NCBI GenBank assembly: GCA_963082875.1
Contig: OY720097.1
Span: 15,694,501 to 15,758,500 of the forward strand
Direction of reading: 5' to 3'
DNA: 64,000 nucleotides
Origin: Corella eumyota
Taxonomy: Eukaryota > Chordata > Ascidiacea > Phlebobranchia > Corellidae
Shown here: piece by piece, positions 15,001-26,760 of the stretch
How the letters are laid out: each line of letters begins with the position of its first letter
Numbering within the stretch: the first letter of the stretch is position 1
Translations under genes and position numbers: made by a program
Notes under the pieces: model-generated
What the model saw: only the letters and a program-made list of their open reading frames with translations
Databases searched by the model: none
What the model was told of the DNA's origin: nothing

Positions 15001-18000
15001 CAATCCCCACTAATCTCATGCTGTAGCGCCCTTGAGTAAGGCACTATAAACGATATGAACTCCTGCTGAGCCAGCACTTAATCAGCAGCATAATTACCGG
15101 GCAATTATAGTCTCTATAATATCCCAAACTGCCACAGGCAACTCGAGACTGGGTCGGAGTAACTTATGTTACTCTATGTTTAAGTCGCACATTCGACTTT
15201 CCCACATCGAGGATAAAAACATATACAAAAAAAAGTTGAAAATTATTCTTACATTTATCTAAGGAAGGAGATTGGGTAGCAGATGTTATACTTGTTAGAT
15301 TACTGTAAGTTCTGGGGAACAGTGGCAAGCAATCAACAAAGTTAAATGAAGGTCGACATAAAGAATCCAAAACGCAAACTAACATTCTTGCTTTGTGAGG
15401 TTTTTCAGTCAAAGAAGCCTTAATAAATAAAAAATATTGATAAATAGTATAAACACTTTTTTAATATTAACCAAAATTCGCTGTCAGATTACACTTCGGT
15501 ATAAAATAATTCTAAATATAAAAAGGGATTGCACATAAAAATTTAAAATGAGTGACAATAATAAAAAAAATTTTTTAAACAAAATCATGAAAAGGTAACA
15601 TAAGACACTTACATCATTAGTTTACCTTAGTTTTAAAATAATCATTATTTTATAGTATTATTTTTTATAAAAAAATAGTAACCATGTTGTATCTTTCTAG
15701 CACTTGGTTCAAAAAGTCCCATCTTTTAGGTGGAGTTGAATGCAAAACACTCATGCACTCAACTATAATCTGATGACATTCACACACCACTGCATAAGAA
15801 CTATCCAATAACTCACGATCATATTTGGGAACAGCTGAAAGACAGCAAAAATTTTTTAAATTAAATTTATCTAGGAACAACAAATAAGATATATTTATTC
15901 TATGCTTTAAATACTTGCTTGCAGAGAAATTTTTTAAAAATTTTTATAGAAGCATAGATTTTAGCATTGTACTTTTTTTATAAACAGAAAAAACAAAAAT
16001 ATTAATTTTGATATTAAATCTATATTTACCATCTTTTAAAGCAGAATCTAACTCCCCATCTGTCAAAATAGTTTCAATTAAAGTAATACAGCGTATGTTA
16101 AATGCTGTCGAGTATTTGCCATTATTTTGGGCAATAGTGACCCTCAACAGATGCAAACAAGCAGTGAAAACATAACATAAGTGGTAGATTGATATGGAGG
16201 AGTTATCTTCGTCAAAAGATATTTTTTGTTGTGATGAACTCTCCTGGCAAGATGGGTTTTTACTTAGTTTGGTGAAAAGAGAAGTTTTGGTCCATTCAAT
16301 TAAAAATGTTAAAGATTCAAAAGATTCCTAAAAAAAACACCAGAAAATTATTTCTGCTAAAAAATAGTCATTCCATAATAAAATTCTACTAAAGAAAATA
16401 AATAATATACCTCTGAAAATGACATGTAGAAACTTCTAGGTAACATTTGTACAGACATTTCTTGTGACAAGACCTCAGGTTTAACTTCAGTGGGTGGGTT
16501 GACTTTAGGTAGGCAGTAAAGTAACTCAGGTATCTGTCCTGCTGATACATCTGTCCCGTTGTTTGACTTCTTAGAGCGCCGGAAAGTAAATTTGATGCTA
16601 AACATTTCAAAAAAAAAAGTTTTGTATATTTAATTTACTTACAACAAAAATTTGCATAACTTACTTCATATTAAGAAAATATAGTATTACAAATACCCAC
16701 TTGTCATTGGTTAGAATAGTTTGTTCTCCATGTGAGCCACAATCACTAGAAGGACCACACACTTTAGCAGTTACAGTGTACCAGCGTCCTGCACTGACTG
16801 AGATGGGTTCATCAAATGTACAGTGGTATTTCTCCCTATAAATTGCAAGATAATTCACAAATCCAAAAAACAAATGTAAAACAAAACTGTGATACAATAA
16901 TTTCTGGTGACAAGCATGCCCAATTTGAGTCAAAAAAAAATAACTACACAATAAATATTTTGTATTCATAAAAAATTATTTCAGTTTAATTGTATTAATG
17001 TAATACTAAATTTTAAAACATGATTTTATACCAGAAAAAGTCAATGAGGAGAAACTTGAGTTAATTTAAACAAACCTAAATCCACACTCATACGATGTCT
17101 TCTCAGTTTCCACCAACAACTCCCCTTCCCCCTGAACCTCCGTTTCCCCAACATCCTCATACACACACACCACCACCGAGTACTCTCCTCTCCCCCCAAA
17201 CACCCCAACTCCACCTAACATGATATCATTGTCTGACATAAAGCGAATTGCCTCAATGGAATGAACAGAGTAGCCCCAACCACCACCGTGACCTAAACAG
17301 AAGAAAAAATTTAAAAAAATTGTGGATATATTTTTTAATGTCACATTTAAGCATTTTAAATGCATTTTCTTAAGAACTGTGTTATAACGCTAGCCAGTTT
17401 TATATTTATATTCAAATTATATTTGAATAACCCTACCCAACTCATGTCAATATAATAAATAAAATTTTTAAACATTAAAAGAGTGAAAAGTGCCTACTTT
17501 TAAATCGATTGACAGTGTTGTATTCATCTATAGCATGTGGTTGAGAATTAGTTGTTTTTACTGGACTTTGTGAAGACGATCTAGAAATTCAATTAAATCG
17601 ATATTTGTACTAAAAAAAACAAATTTTGAAATTTTGTAATTTTAAAATAATTCATTAAACTTAAAAACTTATTTTTAATTTAGATAACTTAATACTTACA
17701 AGTTAGTTCCATTTACTGTCTCATCTTTTTCTTTATTATTCATTCCATTTGGACATTCAGTTACCAGAGCATTAAGACATGAAAGAAGATTTAAACCTGC
17801 TTGTTGCCTTGTAATAATTTCACCAGAACACAAAGATACTGCGAGCTGAAAAATACCAAAGTTTTACGTTTAAATACTGATATTCCCGAGCATTAAATAA
17901 GGTAATAATAATCTAAGCATAATACAAGTGAATATTTTTTAATTTGTTTATTTCAAAAGATGTGTTCAAAGAAATATACCCCTGGTGAAAGGGGTAAGTG

Positions 18001-21000
18001 GTTATCCTTGTTGTTGGTTTTGTAACCACATAACATGTAGCTCAACAGTTTCATTTTCGACGGTTTTAAACTAAATAAAACAGTTAAAAAAGTAAATACT
18101 AAGATATATAGTCAGATACTAAATATAACAAGGGTTATAATACAAGTTTTTGTAATTATTTAAACATAAAAAAGTAGACAATTTAAATGTTGGTATACAA
18201 AAAAAAACAACGTTATTAAAAAATTTTTCTCTTGGATTAAAAAACACACACTAACCTCCATAATATATCATGGGATACATCCAAACATATTTGTTCATTC
18301 AAATCAATCTCAATATTATCAGCCGAGTCAAAATGCTTGCAAGTTGCTTTTTGTACGTCAATGAACAGTAGATTTGATTTAGTTTCGTCATCATCCTAAA
18401 ATAAAAAAAAAATTGCTCAAAAAAGGGTTTTGACTAACTTTTAAAATAAAGTTGATTAAAGCGAATAAAAATAGCAAACTTTGCAAAAATTTAAGGTTTT
18501 AGGTATTTAAAGCCACAAGAAAAATAAATAAATTTGAGCTAAACAGCATTTCAAAGGCTAAATTACACAACTGTTATGGAATGAGATTGATAAAATGTAA
18601 CAACAATTTTACCTGGTTAAATTTCCGATTATTAAGAGCGTAATGAATTCCAACAAATTGAGTGTTGCCAAATATTTTTGCCTTTTTAAGTTGACTTACA
18701 TCAAGCAAAACCTGCGCAGAAGCAATATAAGTTACTTAATATTAATAATATTCAAGTTCAAAGAGTTTCAGTATTACTTCAAAAGCACGATATAGATGCT
18801 AATTAAAAATAATTAAACATGTAGTATTTTAAAATAATTTGTACATAAAGTTTATAGAACTAACTAGTATTTTCAATATTTTTATTTTTAAATATTTAAA
18901 AATAATCTGTGTTATTTTTAAACCTCTTCATATTTAATAAAAGTTGAAGTTTGACAAGAGTTTATCCATAAAGCTCTCGGAAAATTTGGTCCATTTTGTT
19001 GAATTTTTGTCATTTGGATTGGAGTAAGAAAATCTTTTATCGATTGTTGACCCAACTGACCAAGCTAATAACAACAAAAACGTCAGGTTAGCATTTAGCT
19101 GGTTTCTTAATTTCTGTGTTAGGCCTTTTTTTAATTTCTGTGTTATTTTAAAACAATTTATTAAACATTCATAAAATGATGCAAATAGAAAAAAAATAAA
19201 AACAATTTAATTGTTCAAAACATGTCATAGTTTTTAAATTGTCATGACTTAATTACAAAATTTAAAAATAAACAAAAATTTACCATTAAAAATACCCATT
19301 TAAATGAATTGAAATACAACTTAACTGATGTTCAAACTTTTAACTTACTCTATTGTTTCCGCAACCATAAACAAGTCCATCTTCAGCTAGAAATACAGAA
19401 TGGAGGCTGCCAGTACTTATTTGTTTAATTTTTGTATTTAGGTACAGCAATACAGATTGATTTCTAAAAAAAAAGTTAATTTTATAATTTTATTAAACTT
19501 TATATATATGGTGTAAGAAAGTCGACTTTACAGTCTAAAAAACCTTTGTCATCAGTAGCTTAAAACATTTTTGACTTGGTTTTAAATTTTTTTACAAAAA
19601 AAAATGTCAACTAAATATAAAAATAAATAAAAAGAAATGTACCTGTTAACTGTATCACCAAGTCCAAGTTGTCCATGACTATTTTGACCAAACACATAAA
19701 CTGATCCGTTATCCATTAAAACCACTGTATGATGAGCACCACATGATATCTAGGATAACATTTATATGTTGAAAAATTCATTTTAGAAATTTCCATACGT
19801 TTAATAACTGTTAATCTTTTAATAGATTTCAAATAAAAAGTTGAGGTACCTGGATAGGTTTACATTTTCCTTCCGTTCCAAATTTGATTTGCAAAAGTGG
19901 AAGCAATGCCATCTTGTTTGCCTCCTTCAATATATCTGACTTGCTCGGAGCTGAAACATTAAACAACAAAGTTTATTTTTACATAAATAGTTATGTTTAA
20001 AACTCTAATAGTCAAGATACAATTAAGCATGCCTAAAAACTAAATAGGCCTACCTTTATTTCCTTTATCATTGGGCAAAGATTTTTTAACTTGAAAAAAC
20101 ACAGCTAGTTTGTTTAAAATTGGAGATGAAGGATCAGCTCCTGGTGGAAAATCCAAGTCCAAAAATGGAAATCGATCGCGATCTAACAACAAGTTATTGT
20201 CATTATTTTCTTTCGCTTAACAAAAAAAACAAGTTGTTTGAATAAATTTCATAATAAATCTATTAAACAAAGTTTTAAATCTTTCAAAAAACAACTTACA
20301 AAAAAACGAATTATTAATAAATTAGAGTGACAAAATTAAAAGTCATCACCCTTTCTTTTCCCATCATCTTCGTTGACAATATCTGCCTCTCCAGCACAAG
20401 TTCTACAACAACCACATTCCTCACATCCTGACCATCCTGCACCACAACCACATGGCCTGTATTAAAAACATCATTTTAGAACCAGTTAATTAAATATTTT
20501 TAAGGTTCTATTATTATAAAATAAACACAGCTTCATTTATTTGAACAACACCCTGAAATCAAATTGTTTTATCTTTTTAAAAATAATAAAATGTTTACAT
20601 TCTTGGGTTTCTATCAGCAGATGAGCTGTTCACACAGTTTGACCCATACCCTGTGCATTCCAAACACACTGCACAAATCATGCACACTTCTTTGTGCCAC
20701 TTGTGTTTATCAGGTGAACACACGGGGGCACCAGATGCAAGATCAGAAGAACCGGACATCCCAACAAGAGGAATGTCATCCATTGATTTGTCCTCGGGCA
20801 TTGACACTAAAATATTTAAATTTATTTAAACAAATCTTGATTGCAAAAATTTTTACCTTGAAATCTTAATCAATTTTTAACTTGAAATCTTAATTAAAAA
20901 TTCTAACAGTTTTAAATTAGGATGAAAATTAAAATTAATTAAAAAAAAATATTACCATCTTTTTCAAGTTCAACCTCTGCAATTCTCTGAGCAATAGGAA

Positions 21001-24000
21001 GAACACCTTCCTGTATTCTCCCACATTGACCCTTGTTATTTACCCCAGCCGTCCATACCCTACCATCTCTTGATAACACCACTATGTGGGCTTTACCCAA
21101 CCCTACTTGTTCAACATGAACATCTGATAATGAAGAAACTAAACCTGCAAAAAAACAAGGAATTATTATTAATTTTTTTAATATGCCGCATTTAATAACA
21201 AAACGGCTTTTACTATTATATATTTCATTTTTTATGTTTTATGGAAGATTTGAGACAAAATAAATAAATAGTATTTAATAAAAAAATACAAACTTGAAAT
21301 AGTGAAAGAAATATGGTTTAGATACCAAGTAAATTTTAGAAAAAAAACAAGAAGCGAACAAGAATAAAACAAACCAGTTTTTGCGTCAGCCTGTGTTGAA
21401 TCTTTCCCAAATAAATACAACTTTCCATCATCAGTTATAAGAGCACTGGTTCCAACATTACAATAACATTTAACAACATGCTTTCCTTCCATGCACTTCA
21501 TTATCTTTACTTTTTGAGGAGTTGGTTGACGCCGATTTTTAACTTGAATCAAAAAACAATTAGTTTGTTAAAGTAAAAAAAACAAAAACAAGTTTTTTTG
21601 TTTAAGTTATACATAAATAATTTAAAAAATATGAAAAAATCCATTAATCATTAAAAAACTTTAATAAAATTTGGCTTTGTTTTAAAAAAATTCCTATTAT
21701 CTTACTGATAGCTTCACCATCCTCTCCCCTTCGCGGAGTTCCAAGGAAATATACCTCGCCTGTCGAAGCCACCAACAAACCATGACCACCATCTGGTGCT
21801 GCTGAGCAACAAACTATTTTGCTGCTTAAGTTTGGAAGTGGAAGAATTTCAGGAACTTTTTTGCATCGAGCCTAAAAGAAAAATAAATTTTATAATAACA
21901 AAATATTTTTAAATTCGGAAGTATGTGTAGACTAGATTCAAAATTTTACATACATTTCAAATTTTTTACTTGTTTGTTCTAGGCTAAACAACAATAATTA
22001 ATTACCTTATTTAATCCTAAAGATTCAGGTTTTCCAGCATAGAAAACTTGACCTTTTTCGTTTCGAGAAAGTGAAAAATCTTTTCCGATTGTCACATGCT
22101 GTAATTCACTCTCTTTGTCTGCAAAAAACAATAGTTTTTTGAAATGTTCTAAAACATTTTTTATTATTTGTGTGATTTTTTATTAGTTTCTTGACTTTGC
22201 AAAGATAACTTCTTGTAAAGTTTTATACAAAGTTCTATCGCCATCAATTAAATATTAAGCCAAAACTTTTTGGCAGATCCAGACGATCTTAAACAACAGA
22301 TTTACCTTGGGAGTTGTTATAAACAGGGTTAAAGTCAAGGGCTTTGCCAATTACAATTAAATGTTTCTTGGTGGGGTTTACAACCACTGATGGTTTCCTT
22401 ATACTCAATCCCTTCTCCTTTACTTTGTAGAAGTTCATTTGATATAATTTCTATGATTAAAAAAATACTTTCAAAAAATAAGTTTGCAAAAATTAAATAT
22501 AAAAAAAAAATTAAACAAATTGCAAAAATTAAATATTTTTATTTTAAATATAAAAATACCTGGTGCAATCCTGGTGTAATAGAACACATACCCTCTCTAT
22601 CACAAAACCACACAGCTCCAGGTGAGCCTCTGATATGACAGTATAAGGTTAATGTTAAGGTGTCTTTGTCGATCACATACAAGCATTCATCAGATGTCAT
22701 TACAAAGAGTAAACCCTAAAATTGAGACCATTTAATATGCAAATATAAATTTTAAGTAAGTTAATTTACAGAAAAGAGACCTTTAACATTAAAAAGCAAA
22801 CAAAAATGAAGGTCACAAAATTACAGATATTATTAAACCAAATTGGGACTGAAATATTTTAGAATAAAATAAGAGAAAGTGCCATTAAAACTACTCTAAA
22901 ATCTCACTTACATTAAAATAAAACAGTTGGGTAGGCAAGTTAACAGACATTTTTGAACTTCCTTGTAAATCAACAAGCTTATTTTGACAATAAATAACTC
23001 CTTGGCAGGTTAAATTGTATCCAGTTCCAATTTTATATAAAGTTGAATCAGTAAATAAAGCAAACAGATAAGTTCCATCACATTGAAGCGAAATTAGATC
23101 AATCTCTGGTTTAAAATCTAAAATTTTACAAAAAAAAAGAAATAAAAACTGCATGCTATTTATTTTTTAAGTGCATTAAATACATTAAAATAGTTTAAAT
23201 TTAAAAATAAAAAATTAATTGATAAATACAAATATTTTATATTAATCTTTAAATTTTACTTCAATTATCGTCCTAATAATAGGAAAATACCTATTAATGT
23301 TCTCAAGAATATACAAATTTTATTAAAAAAAATAAAATCACTAATTCAATAATACTTACTGTCAAAATCAATGTTCCATGATTGAAATAAACAAGATTTA
23401 TTGATCCCAATTTGTAGTGGTGAAGGTAGGTAAGATGACTTTAAAATCGCAGCCATTACGGAATGTTGCAGGTTTATAAATATTGTTGGTACCTGAATTC
23501 ATTAAACCAACATTGTAAAAAAATAAATAGTTAAAACTTCGCTATTTTTGTAAATTTTCTTTTACACAAGATCATCATTATTAAAAGCCAGGCGTATAAA
23601 TTATTATGTAATTGATTATAATGTAAAATCTGATTTGAAACTAAAATTGATTTGAAACTAAAATCTGATTTGTAAAATCTGATTTGAAACTAAATCTTTA
23701 CCTTAATTGTTGAAGTATCTTGTTGATTAGAACAATCCACAATAAAAGAGGTGATAACTGACAACAACTTTCCTGTTTTACCCCATGCACAAGCCAAACT
23801 CAACAGACATGAACTTGCTAAAGAAGGTATGTTTCCATCTACAATATAATTTAAATATTTTAAAATTATTGAAAATAATATTTTTATAAAAATGCATAGT
23901 CAATATCATAAATCTTTTGATTTCATTTTAATTAATTACTAGTTATACACAATAAAATAAATTTTAACAAAATGATTCGATTTGCAAATCAAATCCTTTG

Positions 24001-25536
24001 GTAAATTTCCAGTACCTAAAACTACTTGGTTCGCTTCTTTTTGATCAAACCGCAGTTCAGCAAGCTCAAGTAAAATTTCAAACAACTTTTCTGAAAAATA
24101 AATAACAAAATGAAATAATAGAACATATAAATTACCTAATTAAAAAAAAGAAAATAGTATTTTACAAATAATATTGAATTTCAGCAAGTTATAGAATTAT
24201 AATTTAGATCAGCTACGATCAATTTACAATTTAATCAATTTCACAATAAATTATTAATTATTTTACAGTTTTACCCAGAATTTTTTGTGACTCATTTTTC
24301 ATTGAATTTAATGTTAGTCCCTGCAACATGTTAAGCAAAGCTTTTAAAGCCTTGCAACACAATTTCTTGTGTGAGTACATTGTCTCTTGTATCAACTCAA
24401 ATACTCCAGCTAAACCCAGTTCAAGAATCTAAAAATTGAACCTTTGTTTAAATAAATGAACAATTTGTTGTGCAGACTAAACAATTTGTTGTAGGAAACC
24501 TAAACATTAAAAAATATATCCTAATGCATAAATATTACAAAATTTATGACCTGTGGGACTTTTACGGTTGTTTCATTTTCACTCTGATCATCAGACGATA
24601 ATTTATCATCTTGCTGAAATTCTTCCAACATTAATTTCATGAGCATTGAATTTTGTTCAGCATCTTTAACCTTATATTCATAATTACATTAATAAAAATT
24701 TGCTACACAGTATCAAAAGTTTAATGCGAATTACACAAACAATAAACATTTTTTCCAGTAAGTGAAAAATATTTTTAAAAACAATGCCGCATTTATGTTT
24801 AATAGTTAGCCACACTGTTAACAATAAATTGTACAGTACAAACACTTTTAAAATCTAAACTTGTAATTACCTCATATTCCACCCTACATTGTAGAATAGA
24901 TGGGGAAGGATTTGGTGTCACTAAAACTTCTAATGGTGATAGTTTTGATTCAACCTTTAAAATATATTGTTTAGAGGTTTGCTTAAACTTTAGTTATTCA
25001 AAAACGAAGAGCAATGGGTAAATTTTAACAACATAATCTGTACAAATTAATTATATAATTTAACAAATTTACCACTGGGTTTGGAATGGTAAGCTTGTCT
25101 TTATTTTTTTCTGCATTCTTTTTGCCTCTCAGTCGAATAGGAACTGGTTTTTCTCTTCAATAAAAAAGAAAGGTAATATCACATAATTTTATTTGTTGAT
25201 GCAAACATTGCTCTTTTAAATTTATTTCATAAAAACTAGCATTTATTGATTAACAATTGTATTAATATAAGCAAACAAGCATTGTAAAATGCTCTTGTTT
25301 TTAATTCTGTAAGTGAAAAAATACAATGCAACTAAACACAAAAAAAAATTATATAACCTAGTAAAATAAACTAACCTTTCCAAGTATCTTTTTCTTTTTT
25401 CACCACTAGGTGGGACTTTTGCACCTTTGATTTTCTCGCCTTTGTTTTGATCAAATAAGTTCGGAGCACTGACGACCAGGTTAAAAAACCTTTTTTCCAG
25501 AATGCCCCCCTTCACTGGATTTTGTACGGCAGACAT
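1..25536 (-). CDS. MYCBP2: MYCBP2/PAM/Highwire/RPM-1 E3 ubiquitin ligase, 3' end beyond window
   Basis: Giant neuronal E3 ligase that controls axon growth, synapse formation and axon degeneration. About 79 exon segments, joined by GT-AG introns, follow the family's domain order. Exon 1 starts at ATG 25536 (an in-frame ATG lies at 25557) and ends near 25376. N-terminal helical region: 22912-25154. RCC1-like blades: 18925-22125, with a Cys-rich insert. PHR1: 16412-17292. PHR2: 13523-14293. Filamin-like and SH3b-like repeats: 8733-10770. Basic/serine-rich linker: 7381-8651. Cys/His zinc segment: 5520-5898. DOC-like domain: 1242-2492. The last segment at the left edge (1-63) matches the helical region just before the human C-terminal part, so the RING/tandem-cysteine catalytic region (threonine-esterifying in the human protein) is not in view. 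Recognition rests on near-verbatim blocks such as [24 protein letters not shown] and [15 protein letters not shown]. Exon ends are read by eye and may be off by a base or two. Confidence 0.96.
1242..2492 (-). other. MYCBP2: MYCBP2 DOC/APC10-like domain exons
   Basis: Exons at about 2369-2492, 2090-2223, 1736-1862 and 1242-1419 encode the DOC-like beta-jellyroll. Visible motifs are [38 protein letters not shown] and [18 protein letters not shown], matching human NKTKNITINCVKG and ENTLRVRQVKVLGW. It precedes the helical region leading to the catalytic part, which is outside the window. Confidence 0.88.
5140..5255. repeat. A-rich minisatellite in a MYCBP2 intron
   Basis: Repeated units of the form AATACAATAAAAAA lie between the MYCBP2 exons near 5279 and 5060. 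They create an antisense-frame run of Phe/Tyr/Val codons (about 5002-5262, minus) that looks like an open frame but has no other coding support. Confidence 0.8.
5520..5898 (-). other. MYCBP2: MYCBP2 conserved Cys/His/Gly-rich zinc-binding segment
   Basis: Two exons (about 5806-5898 and 5520-5665) encode [18 protein letters not shown] followed by [40 protein letters not shown] and C-x-x-C. This is nearly the human block ([24 protein letters not shown] onward, ending in a C-x-x-C). The invariant Cys and His residues suggest zinc coordination. The Gly codons are mainly GGG, unusual for this AT-rich window. Confidence 0.88.
6064..6120 (-). repeat. MYCBP2: CAG/CAA polyglutamine tract in MYCBP2
   Basis: On the coding strand an exon (about 6060-6235) carries a Gln-rich run with an uninterrupted stretch of six CAG codons and flanking CAA codons. 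It encodes roughly twenty Gln residues broken by Lys and His. The exon joins in frame to the zinc-segment exon at 5898 (split Gly codon). I do not recall a comparable tract at this position in vertebrate MYCBP2. It is a likely site of length polymorphism. Confidence 0.88.
8733..9930 (-). other. MYCBP2: MYCBP2 paired SH3b-like repeats
   Basis: Two related segments follow the filamin repeat. The first runs from [15 protein letters not shown] through [11 protein letters not shown] and [19 protein letters not shown]. The second runs from [20 protein letters not shown] through [13 protein letters not shown]. The pattern (L/N)RxxPxLxSxxVGxL, then DG.W..L, is typical of SH3b-like folds, and human MYCBP2 has the same pair (GLRIRSHPSLQSEQIG and GHNIRSCPNLRGIPIG). 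The fold name is inferred from the sequence pattern. Confidence 0.7.
9849..10770 (-). other. MYCBP2: MYCBP2 filamin-like immunoglobulin repeat exons
   Basis: Exons at about 10553-10770, 10185-10374 and 9849-10087 correspond to the filamin-type repeat of human MYCBP2. Anchors are [58 protein letters not shown], and a terminal [19 protein letters not shown], which is the G-x-Y strand pattern of filamin repeats. The 3' part of the last exon already belongs to the following SH3b-like segment ([15 protein letters not shown]). Confidence 0.85.
13523..14293 (-). other. MYCBP2: MYCBP2 PHR2 domain exons
   Basis: Exons at about 14147-14293, 13870-14009 and 13523-13700 encode a more diverged second PHR domain. 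Motifs are [27 protein letters not shown], and a closing [10 protein letters not shown] that parallels RGQIPQILYYR in human. The central strand region is enriched in Asp, Asn and Gln compared with PHR1. Confidence 0.82.
14941..15210 (+). mobile_element. tRNA-derived SINE in a MYCBP2 intron (antisense to the gene)
   Basis: The 5' head has RNA polymerase III promoter boxes: A box TGGTGTAGTGG (14952-14962) and B box GGTTCAATCC (14997-15006), at tRNA-like spacing. A non-tRNA body follows, containing CTTGAGTAAGGCACT, a phrase resembling segments common in animal SINEs. The 3' part has two perfect hairpins in series (15157-15174 and 15182-15199). It sits between MYCBP2 exons at 15254-15420 and 14720-14873. 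I could not define a clean target-site duplication, so the ends are approximate. Confidence 0.85.
16412..17292 (-). other. MYCBP2: MYCBP2 PHR1 domain exons
   Basis: Three exons (about 17079-17292, 16701-16837 and 16412-16598) encode the first PHR beta-sandwich. It opens with [20 protein letters not shown], continues through [20 protein letters not shown] and closes with [19 protein letters not shown], all near-identical to the human domain. The first exon is strikingly C-rich on the plus strand, so G-rich in the mRNA (see findings). Confidence 0.92.
18925..22125 (-). other. MYCBP2: MYCBP2 RCC1-like beta-propeller exons
   Basis: Exons at about 22005-22125, 21705-21871, 21374-21540, 20956-21147, 19641-19750, 19349-19464 and 18925-19065 encode RCC1-type blades. 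Visible motifs include [53 protein letters not shown] and [20 protein letters not shown]. In the human protein this region lies in the N-terminal third and has been linked to adenylate cyclase and small-GTPase signalling. The blades are interrupted by a Cys-rich insert and an acidic linker (20053-20215), as in vertebrate MYCBP2. Confidence 0.9.
20351..20807 (-). other. MYCBP2: MYCBP2 Cys-rich insert inside the RCC1-like region
   Basis: Two exons (about 20599-20807 and 20351-20460) encode a dense Cys cluster. The order is [20 protein letters not shown], a short linker, then [19 protein letters not shown]. The human protein has the same arrangement (HKWKLEQCMVCTVCGDCTGY, then CGCGSGESGC and CGCCKAC). 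The cysteine spacing suggests a metal-binding or disulfide-rich module. Its function is not established as far as I know. Confidence 0.85.
23624..23695. repeat. Short imperfect tandem repeat in a MYCBP2 intron
   Basis: The phrase CTGATTTGAAACTAAA and shortened variants recur about three to four times just downstream of the donor side of the exon at 23702-23838 (minus-strand sense). The region is intronic and the copies differ by small deletions, suggesting replication slippage. Confidence 0.75.
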
Positions 25537-26760
25537 TTGTATTGTCTTATAAGACAATCATTTAAGCATTCGTAACTACATTAAATGCTCAAACCACTTT
25601 ACTTTTTTACTTTGAATACGTTTGCTTAAATTAAATGCTAAACAAAAACTATGAGACGTTATTTAGTTTTAATTTTTAATATTAAAGTATGCTATATAAC
25701 TAATTGGTTGTTTACCATTTATTCAATACATAAGTTGAAAATACGTTACGGCGTCCTATGGACACGTGGTTATCTGAAAGTCTGTTTACATTTTATTTAT
25801 ACAGATTTACTTTTCAGAGGGGTTTTTATTTTGTTCATGAGTTCCCTTTCAGTAATCGCTACAGCGAAAATAAATGACCCACCTGACTAAGCAAAACAAC
25901 TTTATTAAGGTTATCCTCGGTGTTGACAACAACTACTCTTCACAGAAGTTAGTAATTACTTTTTATTCAATTTTTATAATATTAAATTAAATCCAAAGTT
26001 TAAGAAAAATCTGAATATGAATGTGTAATAAAGGTTCAGGTTTGAAAACATTTGGCTTATTTATTAATAACATTTTTTAAATAAAAACAAAACTACCTTA
26101 AGCGAAGGATTTATTTGAAAATGACCAAACAGTGGAACCAAAAGAAGAACTTTTGATAAAAGCATCAGATTAGAAGTTATACAAAAAATAAGTTAACAAT
26201 TGTTTTTTTTTGGTGCAATTAACAGTAGGTAAAAATTTATAATGTACAAATCAAAACGAAGCACAATAAAGTTTGTTTCAAAAAAAGCACTAGTACAAAT
26301 TTATATTACAAACAGCAAAACAAGTTTGGAAATAAACAAAAAATCACCACCACTTTCTTAATTAAACACCACGACAAACAATATGAAGTTGAAGTTGACA
26401 AAAAAACAATTATGTCCAAATCTATTAAAACATTATCTCATTGCATAGAAATAATAATAGAACAATTAACAAAGACAATGTGTTTTACATATAAAACCAC
26501 TTGAAAACAGCAATAGCGCTAATTTGATAACTATCCAACTTACAATATTCTAAAAGAAAGATTTCAAACATAAATACAGTATTAAAACCATAATTGTACT
26601 ATTATATACATTTTATCCACAAAAGTGTTCTTAAAATGACTGGTCAATTCAACCCGAAAACAACTCCACCAAGTGATAATCAACTTTAAAATATTAATTT
26701 TATTTAAACAAAAATAATTATGAGGTTAAATGGCATGAAACAATTCTAAGCCTTAAAAAA
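25537..26760. other. MYCBP2 upstream region and SLC25A15 3' UTR
   Basis: About 1.2 kb between the MYCBP2 start and the SLC25A15 stop, both genes on the minus strand. I see no convincing gene. A palindromic E-box CACGTG (25763-25768) lies 227 bp upstream of the MYCBP2 ATG in the least AT-rich part, a plausible promoter. The right end holds the SLC25A15 3' UTR. An open frame at 25651-25890 (plus) has no recognisable product and is probably chance. Confidence 0.6.
26699..26704 (-). promoter_or_regulatory. Poly(A) signal AATAAA of SLC25A15
   Basis: TTTATT on the plus strand reads AATAAA on the gene strand, about 57 nt past the SLC25A15 stop codon. This is a normal position for a short 3' UTR. 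Confidence 0.55.

Noticed and set aside
14941-15012. Possible functional tRNA gene
   Set aside because: It has A and B boxes, but they are joined to a longer SINE body, the B box has CAATCC instead of CGAnnCC, and I could not fold a full cloverleaf with a paired acceptor stem.
25651-25890. 79-codon plus-strand frame between MYCBP2 and SLC25A15
   Set aside because: No family resemblance, no splice or poly(A) context, and it overlaps the likely MYCBP2 promoter. Treated as chance.
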